In this document: piece after piece, positions 1-6,637 of the stretch | Position numbering within the stretch: position 1 is the stretch's first letter | How the letters are laid out: each line of letters opens with the position of its first letter | DNA from: Bacillota bacterium | GTDB taxonomy: Bacteria > Bacillota > Bacilli > Bacillales_B > DSM-18226 | Length of the DNA: 6,682 nucleotides | Direction of reading: 5' to 3' | Assembly (NCBI GenBank): GCA_021821235.1 | Contig: JAKACS010000174.1 | Coordinates: forward strand, 1-6,682 | Translations under genes and position numbers: made by a program | The notes under the pieces: model-generated | What the model was told of the DNA's origin: nothing | Databases searched by the model: none | The model's input: the letters and a program-made list of their open reading frames with translations, nothing else

Positions 1-472
1 TTTCATGGCTTCTTGGTTTAAAAAAACCGGCAATCAGCTTCCCAGCTTTTTCACCGACAGGCACTTGCGCCTTGTTGCGGTAATGCCACGGATCATCCAT
101 TCCTAAAATCGGATGAATTGTAACCTTTTCAAGCTTTCCAATCCTTGTCAACACTTGGCGGACAAGGTTTTCTTTGTATTTCAGCTGGCCTTCATAGCTG
201 AGATGTTCCAGCTGGCAGCCGCCATATTTATGGACTTCACTGCCAGGGATGTCGACGCGATGCGGGCTTTTTTCATACTGCTCGATCAAACGGCCAAAAC
301 CGTAACCTTTATTTGCCTTAATGACCTTGATTTTCGCCTTTTCGCCGGGTAGCGCCTTGGGGACGAAGATTGGATAACCATCTACCTTGGCGACCCCTGC
401 CCCATCATGGGTCAAATCTTCAAAAACAACCTCGATATATTCATTTTTTTGAACGGGTACTGTTTTGCTCAT
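1..472 (-). CDS. rlmCD: 23S rRNA (uracil-C5)-methyltransferase, RlmCD/YefA-like, N-terminal 157 residues (3' end outside window)
   Basis: This encodes the N-terminal part of a TrmA/RumA-family SAM-dependent methyltransferase that would modify uracils in 23S rRNA. Residues about 8-66 form a TRAM RNA-binding domain (FEDLTHDGAGVAKVDGYPIF, then FVPKALPGEKAKIKV and GFGRLIE). Next comes the GGCQLEHLSYEGQL segment that precedes the catalytic part, and then DPWHYRNKAQVPVG (residues 127-140), highly typical of B. subtilis YefA (RlmCD). The methyltransferase core and catalytic Cys lie beyond the left edge. ATG at 472 is chosen because AAAGGA sits about 8 bases upstream; an in-frame ATG at 493 lacks a good ribosome site. 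Oddity: the family usually has a CX5CGGC iron-sulphur motif here, but this copy has G77, Y83 and only C86. The gene is divergent from the GNAT gene. Family assignment is firm. Which uracil(s) it modifies, and RlmCD versus a paralogue, are inference. Confidence 0.9.
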   Translation of the reverse strand, partial: MSKTVPVQKNEYIEVVFEDLTHDGAGVAKVDGYPIFVPKALPGEKAKIKVIKANKGYGFGRLIEQYEKSPHRVDIPGSEVHKYGGCQLEHLSYEGQLKYKENLVRQVLTRIGKLEKVTIHPILGMDDPWHYRNKAQVPVGEKAGKLIAGFFKPRSHE

Positions 473-506
473 TTTGTTCGTCCTTTGCTCCATTTTGACT
501 AGAAAA

Positions 507-536
507 ATTGTAACACAAAGCAGGAAGTATTGCGAA
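507..536 (-). promoter_or_regulatory. Probable sigma-A-type promoter of the rRNA methyltransferase gene
   Basis: On the minus strand a near-consensus -10 (TACAAT, plus-strand 507-512) lies 18 bases downstream of a -35-like TTCGCA (531-536, four of six matches to TTGACA). It is about 35 bases upstream of the ATG at 472, leaving room for the ribosome site. The -10 is good and the -35 moderate. No comparably convincing promoter was found for the divergent GNAT gene in the same 118-base gap. Confidence 0.4.
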
Positions 537-590
537 AGCTCTTTCTTAACGTGCTTTTTATCGTAAAATAGAGAAAAAGGGGGCACACGA

Positions 591-1379
591 ATGGACATGT
601 TACAAAAGGTACTTGAACTGGATTTCGCTTATTTAGCAACGTTTACGAATCGAATCGATACAGACTGGGGCTGCTTTTTCTACAATGAAGCTCAACCCAA
701 TTATTATGATGCCAACCACGCCCATGTTGATTCCACAATAGATAAGCCCAAAAAGGTAATCGATGAAGTCGTTTCTTTTTATCAAAAAAGAAAGTTAATC
801 CCACGGTTTTATCTTTATGATTTGGACAGCCATCAAACTTTACTAAGTGAACTCGCAGCCTATGGCTTTGGCATTGAGAAATCTATTGATCCCGTTCAAA
901 TGTGGAACAAACAGACCGTGGAGGGGAAAAAAGATCCACGAATAACGATTGAGCAAGTAACAGCAACCAATTTTGACGAAGCGCTGGAGATTGAGTGCAG
1001 CATCAAAGAATTGGGTGGCAGAAGTGTGCGTGAAAAAGCTTTTGCGCATGAATTTCGCCAGCCTGCATATACCCATTTTCTTCTTCGGTATGAGGGGATG
1101 CCGTGTGCAACTGCCTGCATTTTTGCACATGAAAATCAGGCGCGAATGGAGAGCGTTGCAACGTTAGAAGCATTCCGGGGAAGGGGTTTGATCGGTCATC
1201 TGATTCGTCATATTCAGCGTGTGGTTGCCGAACGAGAGCTGGAAAATCTATGGGTTTTTCCGATTAGCGAAAGAGTGGAAAGAGTTTATCAAAAAAACGG
1301 ATTTGATACAATTGCCACGATTAAAACGGGACATGCCTTTCTTGGCGGAAGAAGCATTCTCGAAATCCGCGAAGGATAA
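591..1379 (+). CDS. GNAT-family N-acetyltransferase, two-domain (262 aa), acceptor unknown
   Basis: The product is predicted to transfer an acetyl group from acetyl-CoA to an unidentified amine. The C-terminal half (about residues 118-262) is a recognisable GNAT fold. The acetyl-CoA pyrophosphate loop is RGRGLIG (196-202), following the beta-4 strand ARMESVATLEAF. The late motif VYQKNGF (232-238) is the usual 'YxKxGF' of these enzymes. The N-terminal half (1-115) has WGCFFYNEAQPNYYDANHAHV (split at residues 26-46), a conserved-looking block in an extra, possibly degenerate GNAT-like domain. At 262 aa it is longer than the 150-180 aa of single-domain GNATs, consistent with a two-domain form. 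There is no signal peptide or membrane segment, so it should be cytoplasmic. ATG at 591 has AAGGGGG at 577-583, seven bases upstream. It appears to be a single-gene unit, and nothing in the sequence ties it to the glycan genes downstream. Fold is confident; substrate is unknown. Confidence 0.85.
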   Translation: MDMLQKVLELDFAYLATFTNRIDTDWGCFFYNEAQPNYYDANHAHVDSTIDKPKKVIDEVVSFYQKRKLIPRFYLYDLDSHQTLLSELAAYGFGIEKSIDPVQMWNKQTVEGKKDPRITIEQVTATNFDEALEIECSIKELGGRSVREKAFAHEFRQPAYTHFLLRYEGMPCATACIFAHENQARMESVATLEAFRGRGLIGHLIRHIQRVVAERELENLWVFPISERVERVYQKNGFDTIATIKTGHAFLGGRSILEIREG

Positions 1380-1463
1380 TTTATTCATTGTCACTTCCCT
1401 CATCTTTTTACATAGGTCATAAATGTAAGGGGCGGAACTCCTTGGTTTATCTTCTTTTAGATT

Positions 1464-1495
1464 GAGGACACCCAACGGATGATGCTCCTTTTTTT
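1464..1495 (+). terminator. Possible weak intrinsic terminator after the GNAT gene
   Basis: An imperfect hairpin can be drawn: AGGA (1465-1468) pairs with TCCT (1486-1489), and CACCC pairs with GGATG around an AAC loop with one mismatch and a four-base bulge. A run of seven T's follows (1489-1495). Position 85-115 bases after the GNAT stop and the T-tract suit a terminator, but the stem is poor. Fold-energy calculation would decide. Confidence 0.35.
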
Positions 1496-1549
1496 GTCGT
1501 TTATCTCAGTTCAGTTCCTTACAGCAGCCGTGTCATTTATTTAGCAGGC

Positions 1550-1586
1550 TACATAGTATACAAAAAAAGTATCGGTTTACTATGTA
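1550..1586. repeat. Perfect 9-bp inverted repeat upstream of the aminotransferase operon
   Basis: TACATAGTA (1550-1558) is repeated inverted as TACTATGTA (1578-1586) across a 19-base spacer. An inner ATAC/GTAT pairing around seven A's is also possible. A short T-tract (CTTTTT, 1587-1592) follows the right arm. It lies about 75 bases before the TTG start of the aminotransferase. It could be a weak AT-rich terminator or attenuator, or an operator for a dimeric regulator. The left arm also contains CATAGTATA, which fits the CATANNNTA -10 pattern of sporulation sigma-K promoters. The repeat is directly visible; its role is not. Confidence 0.5.
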
Positions 1587-1661
1587 CTTTTTGCATTTCT
1601 TTTCGATTAAGCAGTTTACGTTTCATGAAATCGAAATAAAAACAATGGAAGTGAACTCATT

Positions 1662-2750
1662 TTGAGAGAGGATACTACAACGCTCTTTACTGTTGGGCCC
1701 GTCGAAATGGATCCAGCCATATTCGAACCTTTAGGATACAAACTTCCGTATTTCCGAACAGAGGAATTCTCGCAAATGATGCTAAGAAGCTGCGACTTAA
1801 TCAAAGAGTTTGCCCGTACGAAAGAAGATTCAGCAGCAATTTTCTTAACCGCTTCTGGTACAGGGGCCATGGAGGCAGCTATAGGGAACGTCTTTTCTAG
1901 CAAGGACAAGGTTTTAATAATCAATGGCGGAACATTTGGAGAAAGGTTTGAAATGATTTGTCAAACACTGCAAATTCCGTATTCTTCGATTTTATTACCA
2001 CCAGGAAAAGCATTAGTCAGAGAGGATTTGGAACCATTTCGAGACAGGGGGTACACCGGTTTATTAATTAATGCACACGAAACTTCAACTGGTGTCTATT
2101 ATAACCTGCCTACAATTGGGGAATTTTGCAAAGAAGAGGGTTTGCTGTTTATAGTCGATGCAATCAGTTCATTTATGGCCGACCCCTTTTATATGGACGA
2201 ATGGAATATTGATATAGCGATTATTAGTTCGCAAAAAGCTCTGGCTGTTTCGCCTGGCATCTCGATTTTAATTGTTAATAAACAAACCACAGATAGAATA
2301 TGCAAACAGCAAGTATGTTCTTTGTATTTTAATCTTAAGCAATACTTGGAAGATAGTAAGCGAGGACAAACACCGTTTACTCCCGCAGTAGGTGTTCTGC
2401 TACAACTTTCCAAGCGGCTGGAACAAATAAAGAAAGTTGGCTTAGAAACCGTCATCCAGCATACACAATCTCTTGCAGAAGACTTTCGGGAAAAAATAAA
2501 GGATTTGCCATTAGTAATTGAATCTGAAAGTTTATCCAACGCTTTAACTCCCCTTAGTTCCGCAAATGGCAAAGATGCATACGAAATTTTTCAGCATCTA
2601 AAAAACCGCTATCATCTGATTGTTAATCCAAATGGGGGATTGTTGAAAAACCGGTTATTTAGGGTCGGCCATATAGGCAAATTATCCTTTTCTGATAATC
2701 AAAGATTGATTGATGCGCTTCACAATATGAAGAAAGAAGGCTTATTATGA
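1662..2750 (+). CDS. Class V PLP aminotransferase, 2-aminoethylphosphonate:pyruvate transaminase (PhnW/AepZ)-like
   Basis: This 362-aa cytoplasmic enzyme belongs to PLP fold-type I, class V. Motifs in order: the N-terminal substrate-loop signature LFTVGPVEM (8-16); SGTGAMEAA (65-73), which grips the PLP phosphate; HETSTGV (139-145); VDAISSF (165-171), whose D166 pairs with the PLP pyridine nitrogen; SSQKAL (189-194), with K192 as the Schiff-base lysine; and RVGHIG (334-339), with the carboxylate-binding arginine. This order and spacing match AEP:pyruvate transaminases (SET/STG, VDAMSSF and FRIGNIG in the Salmonella enzyme) more than serine or cysteine desulfurase branches. It would interconvert an aldehyde or ketone and an amine using an amino-acid donor. 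The start is TTG at 1662 with GGAAGTG at 1647-1653; the nearby ATG at 1645 is out of frame. Its stop overlaps the cytidylyltransferase start (ATGA), so the two are translationally coupled. AEP as product is inference; an amino-polyol phosphate is the main alternative. Confidence 0.85.
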   Translation: MREDTTTLFTVGPVEMDPAIFEPLGYKLPYFRTEEFSQMMLRSCDLIKEFARTKEDSAAIFLTASGTGAMEAAIGNVFSSKDKVLIINGGTFGERFEMICQTLQIPYSSILLPPGKALVREDLEPFRDRGYTGLLINAHETSTGVYYNLPTIGEFCKEEGLLFIVDAISSFMADPFYMDEWNIDIAIISSQKALAVSPGISILIVNKQTTDRICKQQVCSLYFNLKQYLEDSKRGQTPFTPAVGVLLQLSKRLEQIKKVGLETVIQHTQSLAEDFREKIKDLPLVIESESLSNALTPLSSANGKDAYEIFQHLKNRYHLIVNPNGGLLKNRLFRVGHIGKLSFSDNQRLIDALHNMKKEGLL

Positions 2751-3460
2751 AAGCATTATTAATGGCTGCCGGTATGGGGACGCGAATGAAAATGGATATT
2801 AAGGGTATTCCAAAAAGCACTGTGGATATCGGCGGAATTACTTTAATTGAAAATACAATACGTGAGTTAAAAAACCATACTATCGAAGAAATTGGAATTG
2901 TTGTTGGTTATAAAGCCAATGTTTTTTATGAATTGTTTAAAAACAATCAAGTGACCTTTTTCTATAATCCGTTTTTTGACTGTACAAATAGTATTGCTTC
3001 TCTCTGGTTTGCTCGTGAATTTATTAAAAACGATGATTTTCTGTTCTTAAATGCAGATGTTTTTTTTGAAAATAAAGCAATGGATTTAATCATTTCAGAA
3101 AAAAAGAGTCCAGTTCTATTCGTCGACCCGCGAAGAAAGGAAGAAGGCGATTATAAATTTCATTATCGCGATCATAAATTAATGAACCACGGTAAAAATT
3201 TGCCAATCAATGAGATTAGTGGGGAATATATTGGAATTGCCAAAGTTGGCCAAGATTTCATACCCACATTTAAAGAAAGATTGGATGATTTGATTCAAAA
3301 CCAACAACATGACCTTTGGTGGGAAAACATTCTTTATTCTTTTTTAGGAGAAAGAGAGATATATGTAAAAGACATCGGCACTAATTTTTGGGGCGAAGTA
3401 GACTCCATCGATGACTATAAACGGATCATACAGTTTTTACAGGGAGGGGAAGATAAATAA
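2747..3460 (+). CDS. LicC/PntC-like sugar-phosphate-type nucleotidyltransferase, probably CTP-dependent
   Basis: A 237-aa GT-A-like nucleotidyltransferase predicted to couple a small phosphorylated or phosphonylated molecule to CMP, releasing pyrophosphate. The NTP-binding signature is AAGMGTRM (7-14) with K23 in GIPKS. IGIVVGYK (49-56) follows. YNPFFDCTNSIASLW (73-87) is a block typical of the phosphocholine cytidylyltransferase LicC and AEP cytidylyltransferase PntC group. NAD (102-104) supplies the metal-binding Asp104, and GEYIGIAKV (159-167) and WGEVDS (215-220) carry the C-terminal acidic metal ligands. Length is normal for the family (about 230-250 aa), so it is intact. AAGAAGG at 2734-2740 gives a six-base spacing to the ATG, which overlaps the aminotransferase stop. 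No choline kinase or choline transporter gene is in the window, and an aminotransferase partner argues for AEP or another amine made by transamination rather than imported choline. CTP specificity is inferred from family. Confidence 0.85.
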   Translation: MKALLMAAGMGTRMKMDIKGIPKSTVDIGGITLIENTIRELKNHTIEEIGIVVGYKANVFYELFKNNQVTFFYNPFFDCTNSIASLWFAREFIKNDDFLFLNADVFFENKAMDLIISEKKSPVLFVDPRRKEEGDYKFHYRDHKLMNHGKNLPINEISGEYIGIAKVGQDFIPTFKERLDDLIQNQQHDLWWENILYSFLGEREIYVKDIGTNFWGEVDSIDDYKRIIQFLQGGEDK

Positions 3461-3461
3461 G

Positions 3462-4346
3462 ATGATCATCAATTTCGTAATTCCTGCTCCAGGATCATCC
3501 TATGGCAATATCATTCGAAGTATCATTGACCCAATTACCATTCATCTTTCCGAATATAAAATCTCCCAGAAGTCACTTCCCGATGCAGTAAACGTCCACT
3601 TTTTTATTGAAAAAACTTATTATCAGATGGTTAACTTTGGGCCGGGTGTAAACATTTATATTGATCATGGTATCGGAGATAAAAACTATTATAAAAATCT
3701 TTTAAATTTTATTCAAAAATATGATGTTATATGTGTGTCTGGTCCACGTTGGGCTCAGAAGATGTTACACTTAGGAGTTCCAAATGAGAAACTAGTCACC
3801 ATTGGTTATGCTAAATTGGATCCGATCTTTAATGGCCAAATCAAGAAAAAAACATCAGAGAAAAAATTGGTCTTATGGGCACCGTCTCATTCCAATTGTC
3901 ATTCAAGTTATCCGGACTTTGAACATTGGATAGATAAATTCCCAAAGGATTTAGAAGTGATTACTTCGGTTCATCCTTATAACAAAGAGAATAAACTCCC
4001 TGTTCTAAAAGAGCTTGTAGATGCTGATGTGATTATCTCTGACGTTAGCAGCATAGTTTATGAAGCTTGGGCTGTTGGTAAACCAGTTGTTTTCCCAGAT
4101 TGGCTGATTAAGGAGAAAATTCTTCAATTCTACAAAGGTTCGTTTGAAGAGAAAATTTTTAGCGAAAATATTGGCTTTCATGCAGATGATTTTAACCAAC
4201 TCATCGATCAAGTATACTATGCTATACACCATGGCATAGATAAAAATGCCAAAGATTTTATTGAAGGAATCTTGCCCGCTGATTATCGTGGTGAATCTGG
4301 GAAAATTGCAGCAAAGTATTTACTAAGAATAGCATGTAAGCAGTAG
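3462..4346 (+). CDS. Short CDP-glycerol glycerophosphotransferase-like (TagB/TagF, Glyphos_transf) transferase
   Basis: A 294-aa protein resembling the catalytic GT-B core of teichoic-acid polymerases and primases, which move a polyol phosphate from a CDP donor to a growing chain. Visible motifs: IDHGIG (67-72), with His69 matching the conserved 'HG' histidine; SGPRWAQKMLHLGVP (93-107); IGYAKLDPI (114-122); LWAPSHS (138-144), the 'WAPT' signature; SVHPY (169-173); and DVSSIVYEAWAVGKPVVFPDW (split at 194-214), the donor-phosphate-binding 'DxSS..E....KP' block. TagB/TagF proteins are larger (roughly 380-750 aa), so this is a minimal version lacking the N-terminal extensions. No transmembrane helix is evident; it probably works at the inner face of the membrane. 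ATG 3462 is preferred: AGGGAGGGG (3441-3449) precedes it by 12 bases. An in-frame ATG at 3411 would overlap the upstream gene by 50 bases and add a sequence without family character. The donor is probably the product of the upstream cytidylyltransferase; the acceptor is unknown. Confidence 0.8.
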   Translation: MIINFVIPAPGSSYGNIIRSIIDPITIHLSEYKISQKSLPDAVNVHFFIEKTYYQMVNFGPGVNIYIDHGIGDKNYYKNLLNFIQKYDVICVSGPRWAQKMLHLGVPNEKLVTIGYAKLDPIFNGQIKKKTSEKKLVLWAPSHSNCHSSYPDFEHWIDKFPKDLEVITSVHPYNKENKLPVLKELVDADVIISDVSSIVYEAWAVGKPVVFPDWLIKEKILQFYKGSFEEKIFSENIGFHADDFNQLIDQVYYAIHHGIDKNAKDFIEGILPADYRGESGKIAAKYLLRIACKQ

Positions 4347-4377
4347 AATCAATACTTGGCAACACCCAAATTTCACA

Positions 4378-4413
4378 AAAAAAGGCCTTATCCTCGCAGA
4401 TAAGGCCTTTTTT
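4378..4413. terminator. Bidirectional intrinsic terminator between convergent units
   Basis: AAAAAAGGCCTTATC (4378-4392) and GATAAGGCCTTTTTT (4399-4413) form a perfect 15-bp stem with the six-base loop CTCGCA. Six T's end the plus-strand hairpin and, by symmetry, the A-run gives a T-tract to the minus strand. It lies 31 bases after the stop of the TagF-like gene and should also stop transcription of the glycosyltransferase gene from the right. Confidence 0.95.
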
Positions 4414-4472
4414 ATTTCTTCGAGTTGGATTTTTTCCACCGCTTCACTATGGATTGAGCGGGTAATGGCAGA
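4412..4472 (-). pseudogene. Out-of-frame C-terminal tail of the glycosyltransferase gene
   Basis: Just past the glycosyltransferase TAG (4475-4473), another minus-strand frame reads a protein-like stretch, SLPLPAQSIV followed by KRWKKSNSKK, and stops at TAA (4414-4412) at the edge of the terminator. Removing one A from the CTTAAATAG run at the present stop would fuse the frames: ...ILPL then NSLPLPAQ... and the basic tail, adding about 21 residues in place of the final Lys. A lysine-rich C-terminal tail is common in membrane-associated glycosyltransferases, and a stop abutting the terminator is what one expects of the original gene end. This is inference from reading-frame quality; homologue alignment would settle it. 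Confidence 0.5.
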
Positions 4473-6620
4473 CTATTTAAGTGGCAATATCTCCAACATC
4501 CGTGCATTTTTTATTTCATCACCTAAACGAGCGTAAACTTCGTCTTTTAATTTTTTTTCGTAAAAAATTTTAACTGGTGACGCAAAAATTGGCGCATACC
4601 ATTTCATCCACTGAATCCTACTGAAACTCTTCTCGTGCTGAATATCAAGGTCTTTGACAAAAAGATAAACAAGATCACCTTCAGCTAATAGGTCAGTAAT
4701 AAAATTTCCAAATCTTTTATTGGAAAGTGTTTTTTCCTCTATATAAATAACGATTAAATTTGATTTTTTACGAAATATATTATCCTTCCTTATTTCCTGT
4801 TGAAGAAGGGCCGACCATTTTTCAATCCATCTTTCTTTAGAAAAAGATTTAACTACTTTTAAACCGTTGCTGCTTAAATATTTTCTTTTCTCTTTATTAC
4901 TGACCAATTCTAGAATCGCCTCTTTTAAATCCTTTTCCTGCGGTTCGATTCTTAGACCATTATACCCGTCGATAATTAAGTCCGTCAGCCCGCCTATTCT
5001 TGTTGCAACGATCGCGTTTCCGCAAGCCATCGCTTCGAGACAGGAAAGACTTGTTCCCTCACTATACAATGTGGGAATTAATGTAATGTCTGCCGTCTGG
5101 TATGCCTGATGCATGTTTTCAGGTGCCATACAGGACCATTTTATTCGATCTCCCCATATTCTCTGCTTTTCCAGAAGATGTTTAACATCCTGATTATCCC
5201 CTTGACCAACAAAATGGAATTCTACATTCGGAAATGTGTCGAGAATGTCATCGAGAATCCCGAGCACGAGGTGAAAACCTCTTGGCTCATATAATCTTCT
5301 TGGATAAAGAATCGTGATCTTTCCATTTTCCTCTCTTTGGGTTAGAGGATAAAATTGATTTAAGTCAACATAATTAGGGATTACCTTCATTTTATTTCCA
5401 GTTTCAAAATCAATCGTTTGGAACCAATTCGCTGTATTGCTATCCACTGAAACCATACATTTCAGCAGTCTGGCACCCTCAATAAAGCGTTTGTTTTGCT
5501 CCCATAATTGCTCTCCTGAGGAGAATTGGCACGCAGGATTATCCCATGCAACACCATGACTGATACCGATACTAGGTTGTACCGCCACTGGCCATGCCTG
5601 AAAAAATGCTGAATAGATACTAAGATTCGCCCGTTCCGTAACTTCTTCATAAAAAAAACGATTATACTGTTTTACACATTCAAATGAAAAATCACTGGTA
5701 TTGTGTCCAGCTCTTGAAAGGGATACGACATCCACATCACCGTATCTTCGAATCCAATAATAATCGCCATACTGAAAGATCACCATTTCTCTACCCAGTT
5801 CTGTACAGATTTCTGCTAGGTCGGTTAAATATCTTTCTGCTCCCCCTGAATAGAAAAGTTCTCCCTTAAAATCAAAAAAAGTGGCAGCACTAACAGCGAT
5901 TTTTCCAGCCATATTATCATTTGCGAAGAGAGGCCAGCCTTTTACCTGTTCTTTTATTTTTTGCTCAACAACATCTGTTTCTGTGCTTCCCGTTTCTGGC
6001 AGAAAAACGATTTCCTTTTCGTCATTTGCAGCAGGAAATAAATCTTTTGCAGAATATGTGATAAGGTCGGCCTCCAATACCATTTTTTCATGCCGCTTAA
6101 CCATATTTTCATCGAAAAAAGAAAAATTCTCCATTCTATCGTGTATATCATACCAAATGAATTTATGTGGAAGCAGATCCGCCCACGCCATTTGCATCAT
6201 CCATGTGCACAGGACGAGCACCGATTTTGTCCGTAAAACAGGCAATAGAAATTCTTCTTTTCTCACCAGAAAAAGATTTTCTTCAATTTCCTCCATACCA
6301 AATTCAGTACCAGGATGACAAAATAAACATAAATAGCCCCGAGATGCGAAATTTTTCAAAAATTGTTGTGGACGTCGAATCGGTTCAAAAAAAAGGGCCT
6401 CAGGATAAACAATGATGCCCTTAAATGATTTATTTCTAATCAATTTGATGATTTCCTGCGATTCCGTTGGAAAATCCCCATTCAGAACGGCATGATAGTA
6501 AGTCTGTTTAAGTTGATATTCTCTGGAAAAACCCCGTTCCAATGAAAACACACTCCATTCTAGAAAAATGCATAGCTGCTCCATTGCCTGCTTTATTTCA
6601 ATATATGAATGTAGATACAA
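4473..6620 (-). CDS. Multi-domain GT-B glycosyltransferase with TuaH-like N-terminus and GT4 core (715 aa)
   Basis: A large cytoplasmic or membrane-peripheral glycosyltransferase of retaining GT4 type, probably building the glycan of a surface polysaccharide. Residues about 67-205 look like a GT-B N-terminal half of TuaH type: KGIIVYPEALFFEPIRRPQQFL, then IWYDIHDRMENF (155-166) and EADLITYSAKDL (183-194). Residues about 240-610 form a full GT4 enzyme: glycine-rich SGGAERYL (258-265), IPNYVDLNQFYP (414-425), YPRRLYEPRG (439-448), HFVGQGD (469-475), and the EX7E donor-binding motif E521-GTSLSCL-E529 followed by GNAIVATRIGG. Residues 617-715 are unassigned and begin with a beta-strand, LIVIYIEE. 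The TTG start at 6620 is tentative: no ribosome site precedes it, the next in-frame ATG is at 6584, and an out-of-frame ATG at 6637 would be the natural start if one A were added. The 3' end also appears frameshifted. It is convergent to the aminotransferase operon; sugar donor and acceptor cannot be told. Confidence 0.8.
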   Translation of the reverse strand: MYLHSYIEIKQAMEQLCIFLEWSVFSLERGFSREYQLKQTYYHAVLNGDFPTESQEIIKLIRNKSFKGIIVYPEALFFEPIRRPQQFLKNFASRGYLCLFCHPGTEFGMEEIEENLFLVRKEEFLLPVLRTKSVLVLCTWMMQMAWADLLPHKFIWYDIHDRMENFSFFDENMVKRHEKMVLEADLITYSAKDLFPAANDEKEIVFLPETGSTETDVVEQKIKEQVKGWPLFANDNMAGKIAVSAATFFDFKGELFYSGGAERYLTDLAEICTELGREMVIFQYGDYYWIRRYGDVDVVSLSRAGHNTSDFSFECVKQYNRFFYEEVTERANLSIYSAFFQAWPVAVQPSIGISHGVAWDNPACQFSSGEQLWEQNKRFIEGARLLKCMVSVDSNTANWFQTIDFETGNKMKVIPNYVDLNQFYPLTQREENGKITILYPRRLYEPRGFHLVLGILDDILDTFPNVEFHFVGQGDNQDVKHLLEKQRIWGDRIKWSCMAPENMHQAYQTADITLIPTLYSEGTSLSCLEAMACGNAIVATRIGGLTDLIIDGYNGLRIEPQEKDLKEAILELVSNKEKRKYLSSNGLKVVKSFSKERWIEKWSALLQQEIRKDNIFRKKSNLIVIYIEEKTLSNKRFGNFITDLLAEGDLVYLFVKDLDIQHEKSFSRIQWMKWYAPIFASPVKIFYEKKLKDEVYARLGDEIKNARMLEILPLK

Positions 6621-6637
6621 AAAGGAGTTTTTTTCAT
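6618..6637 (-). other. Alternative ATG and seven-A run at the start of the glycosyltransferase gene
   Basis: On the minus strand an ATG (6637-6635) is followed by seven A's (6634-6628) and then CTCC. As written this frame ends after 14 codons (MKKTPFCIYIHILK). With eight A's it would read MKKNSF straight into LYLHSYIE of the long glycosyltransferase frame, giving a convincing N-terminus. In the long frame itself the upstream codons contain no ATG or GTG before a TAG at 6647-6645. No strong ribosome site is seen before either candidate. The remaining bases to the right edge (6648-6682) show no feature that can be supported. Confidence 0.45.

Noticed and set aside
545..570. Sigma-A promoter for the GNAT gene with -10 TAAAAT (564-569)
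   Set aside because: The implied transcription start would fall on the ribosome binding site, and no acceptable -35 is correctly spaced.
1426..1445. T-box or other riboswitch-like element suggested by AAGGGGCGGAACTCCTT
   Set aside because: The match to the T-box GGGTGGNACCGCG core is poor, no stem I or specifier structure can be drawn, and the downstream gene is not one usually controlled this way.
2189..2572. 127-codon minus-strand open frame opposite the aminotransferase
   Set aside because: It runs antisense to conserved PLP motifs, has no family features, and has no supporting context.
3411..3461. Longer N-terminus for the TagF-like protein from an in-frame ATG at 3411
   Set aside because: It overlaps the cytidylyltransferase by 50 bases and has no suitable ribosome site. 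ATG 3462, downstream of the purine-rich AGGGAGGGG stretch, begins directly with a beta-strand typical of the fold.
4378..4472. In-frame readthrough of the TAG at 4473 extending the glycosyltransferase through the terminator
   Set aside because: That frame stays open through the hairpin and beyond with no natural end. The other frame, ending at TAA 4412, gives a more credible tail.
5881..6318. 145-codon plus-strand open frame opposite the glycosyltransferase
   Set aside because: It is Ser/Phe-rich antisense sequence lacking domain character and lies wholly inside a well-supported gene.
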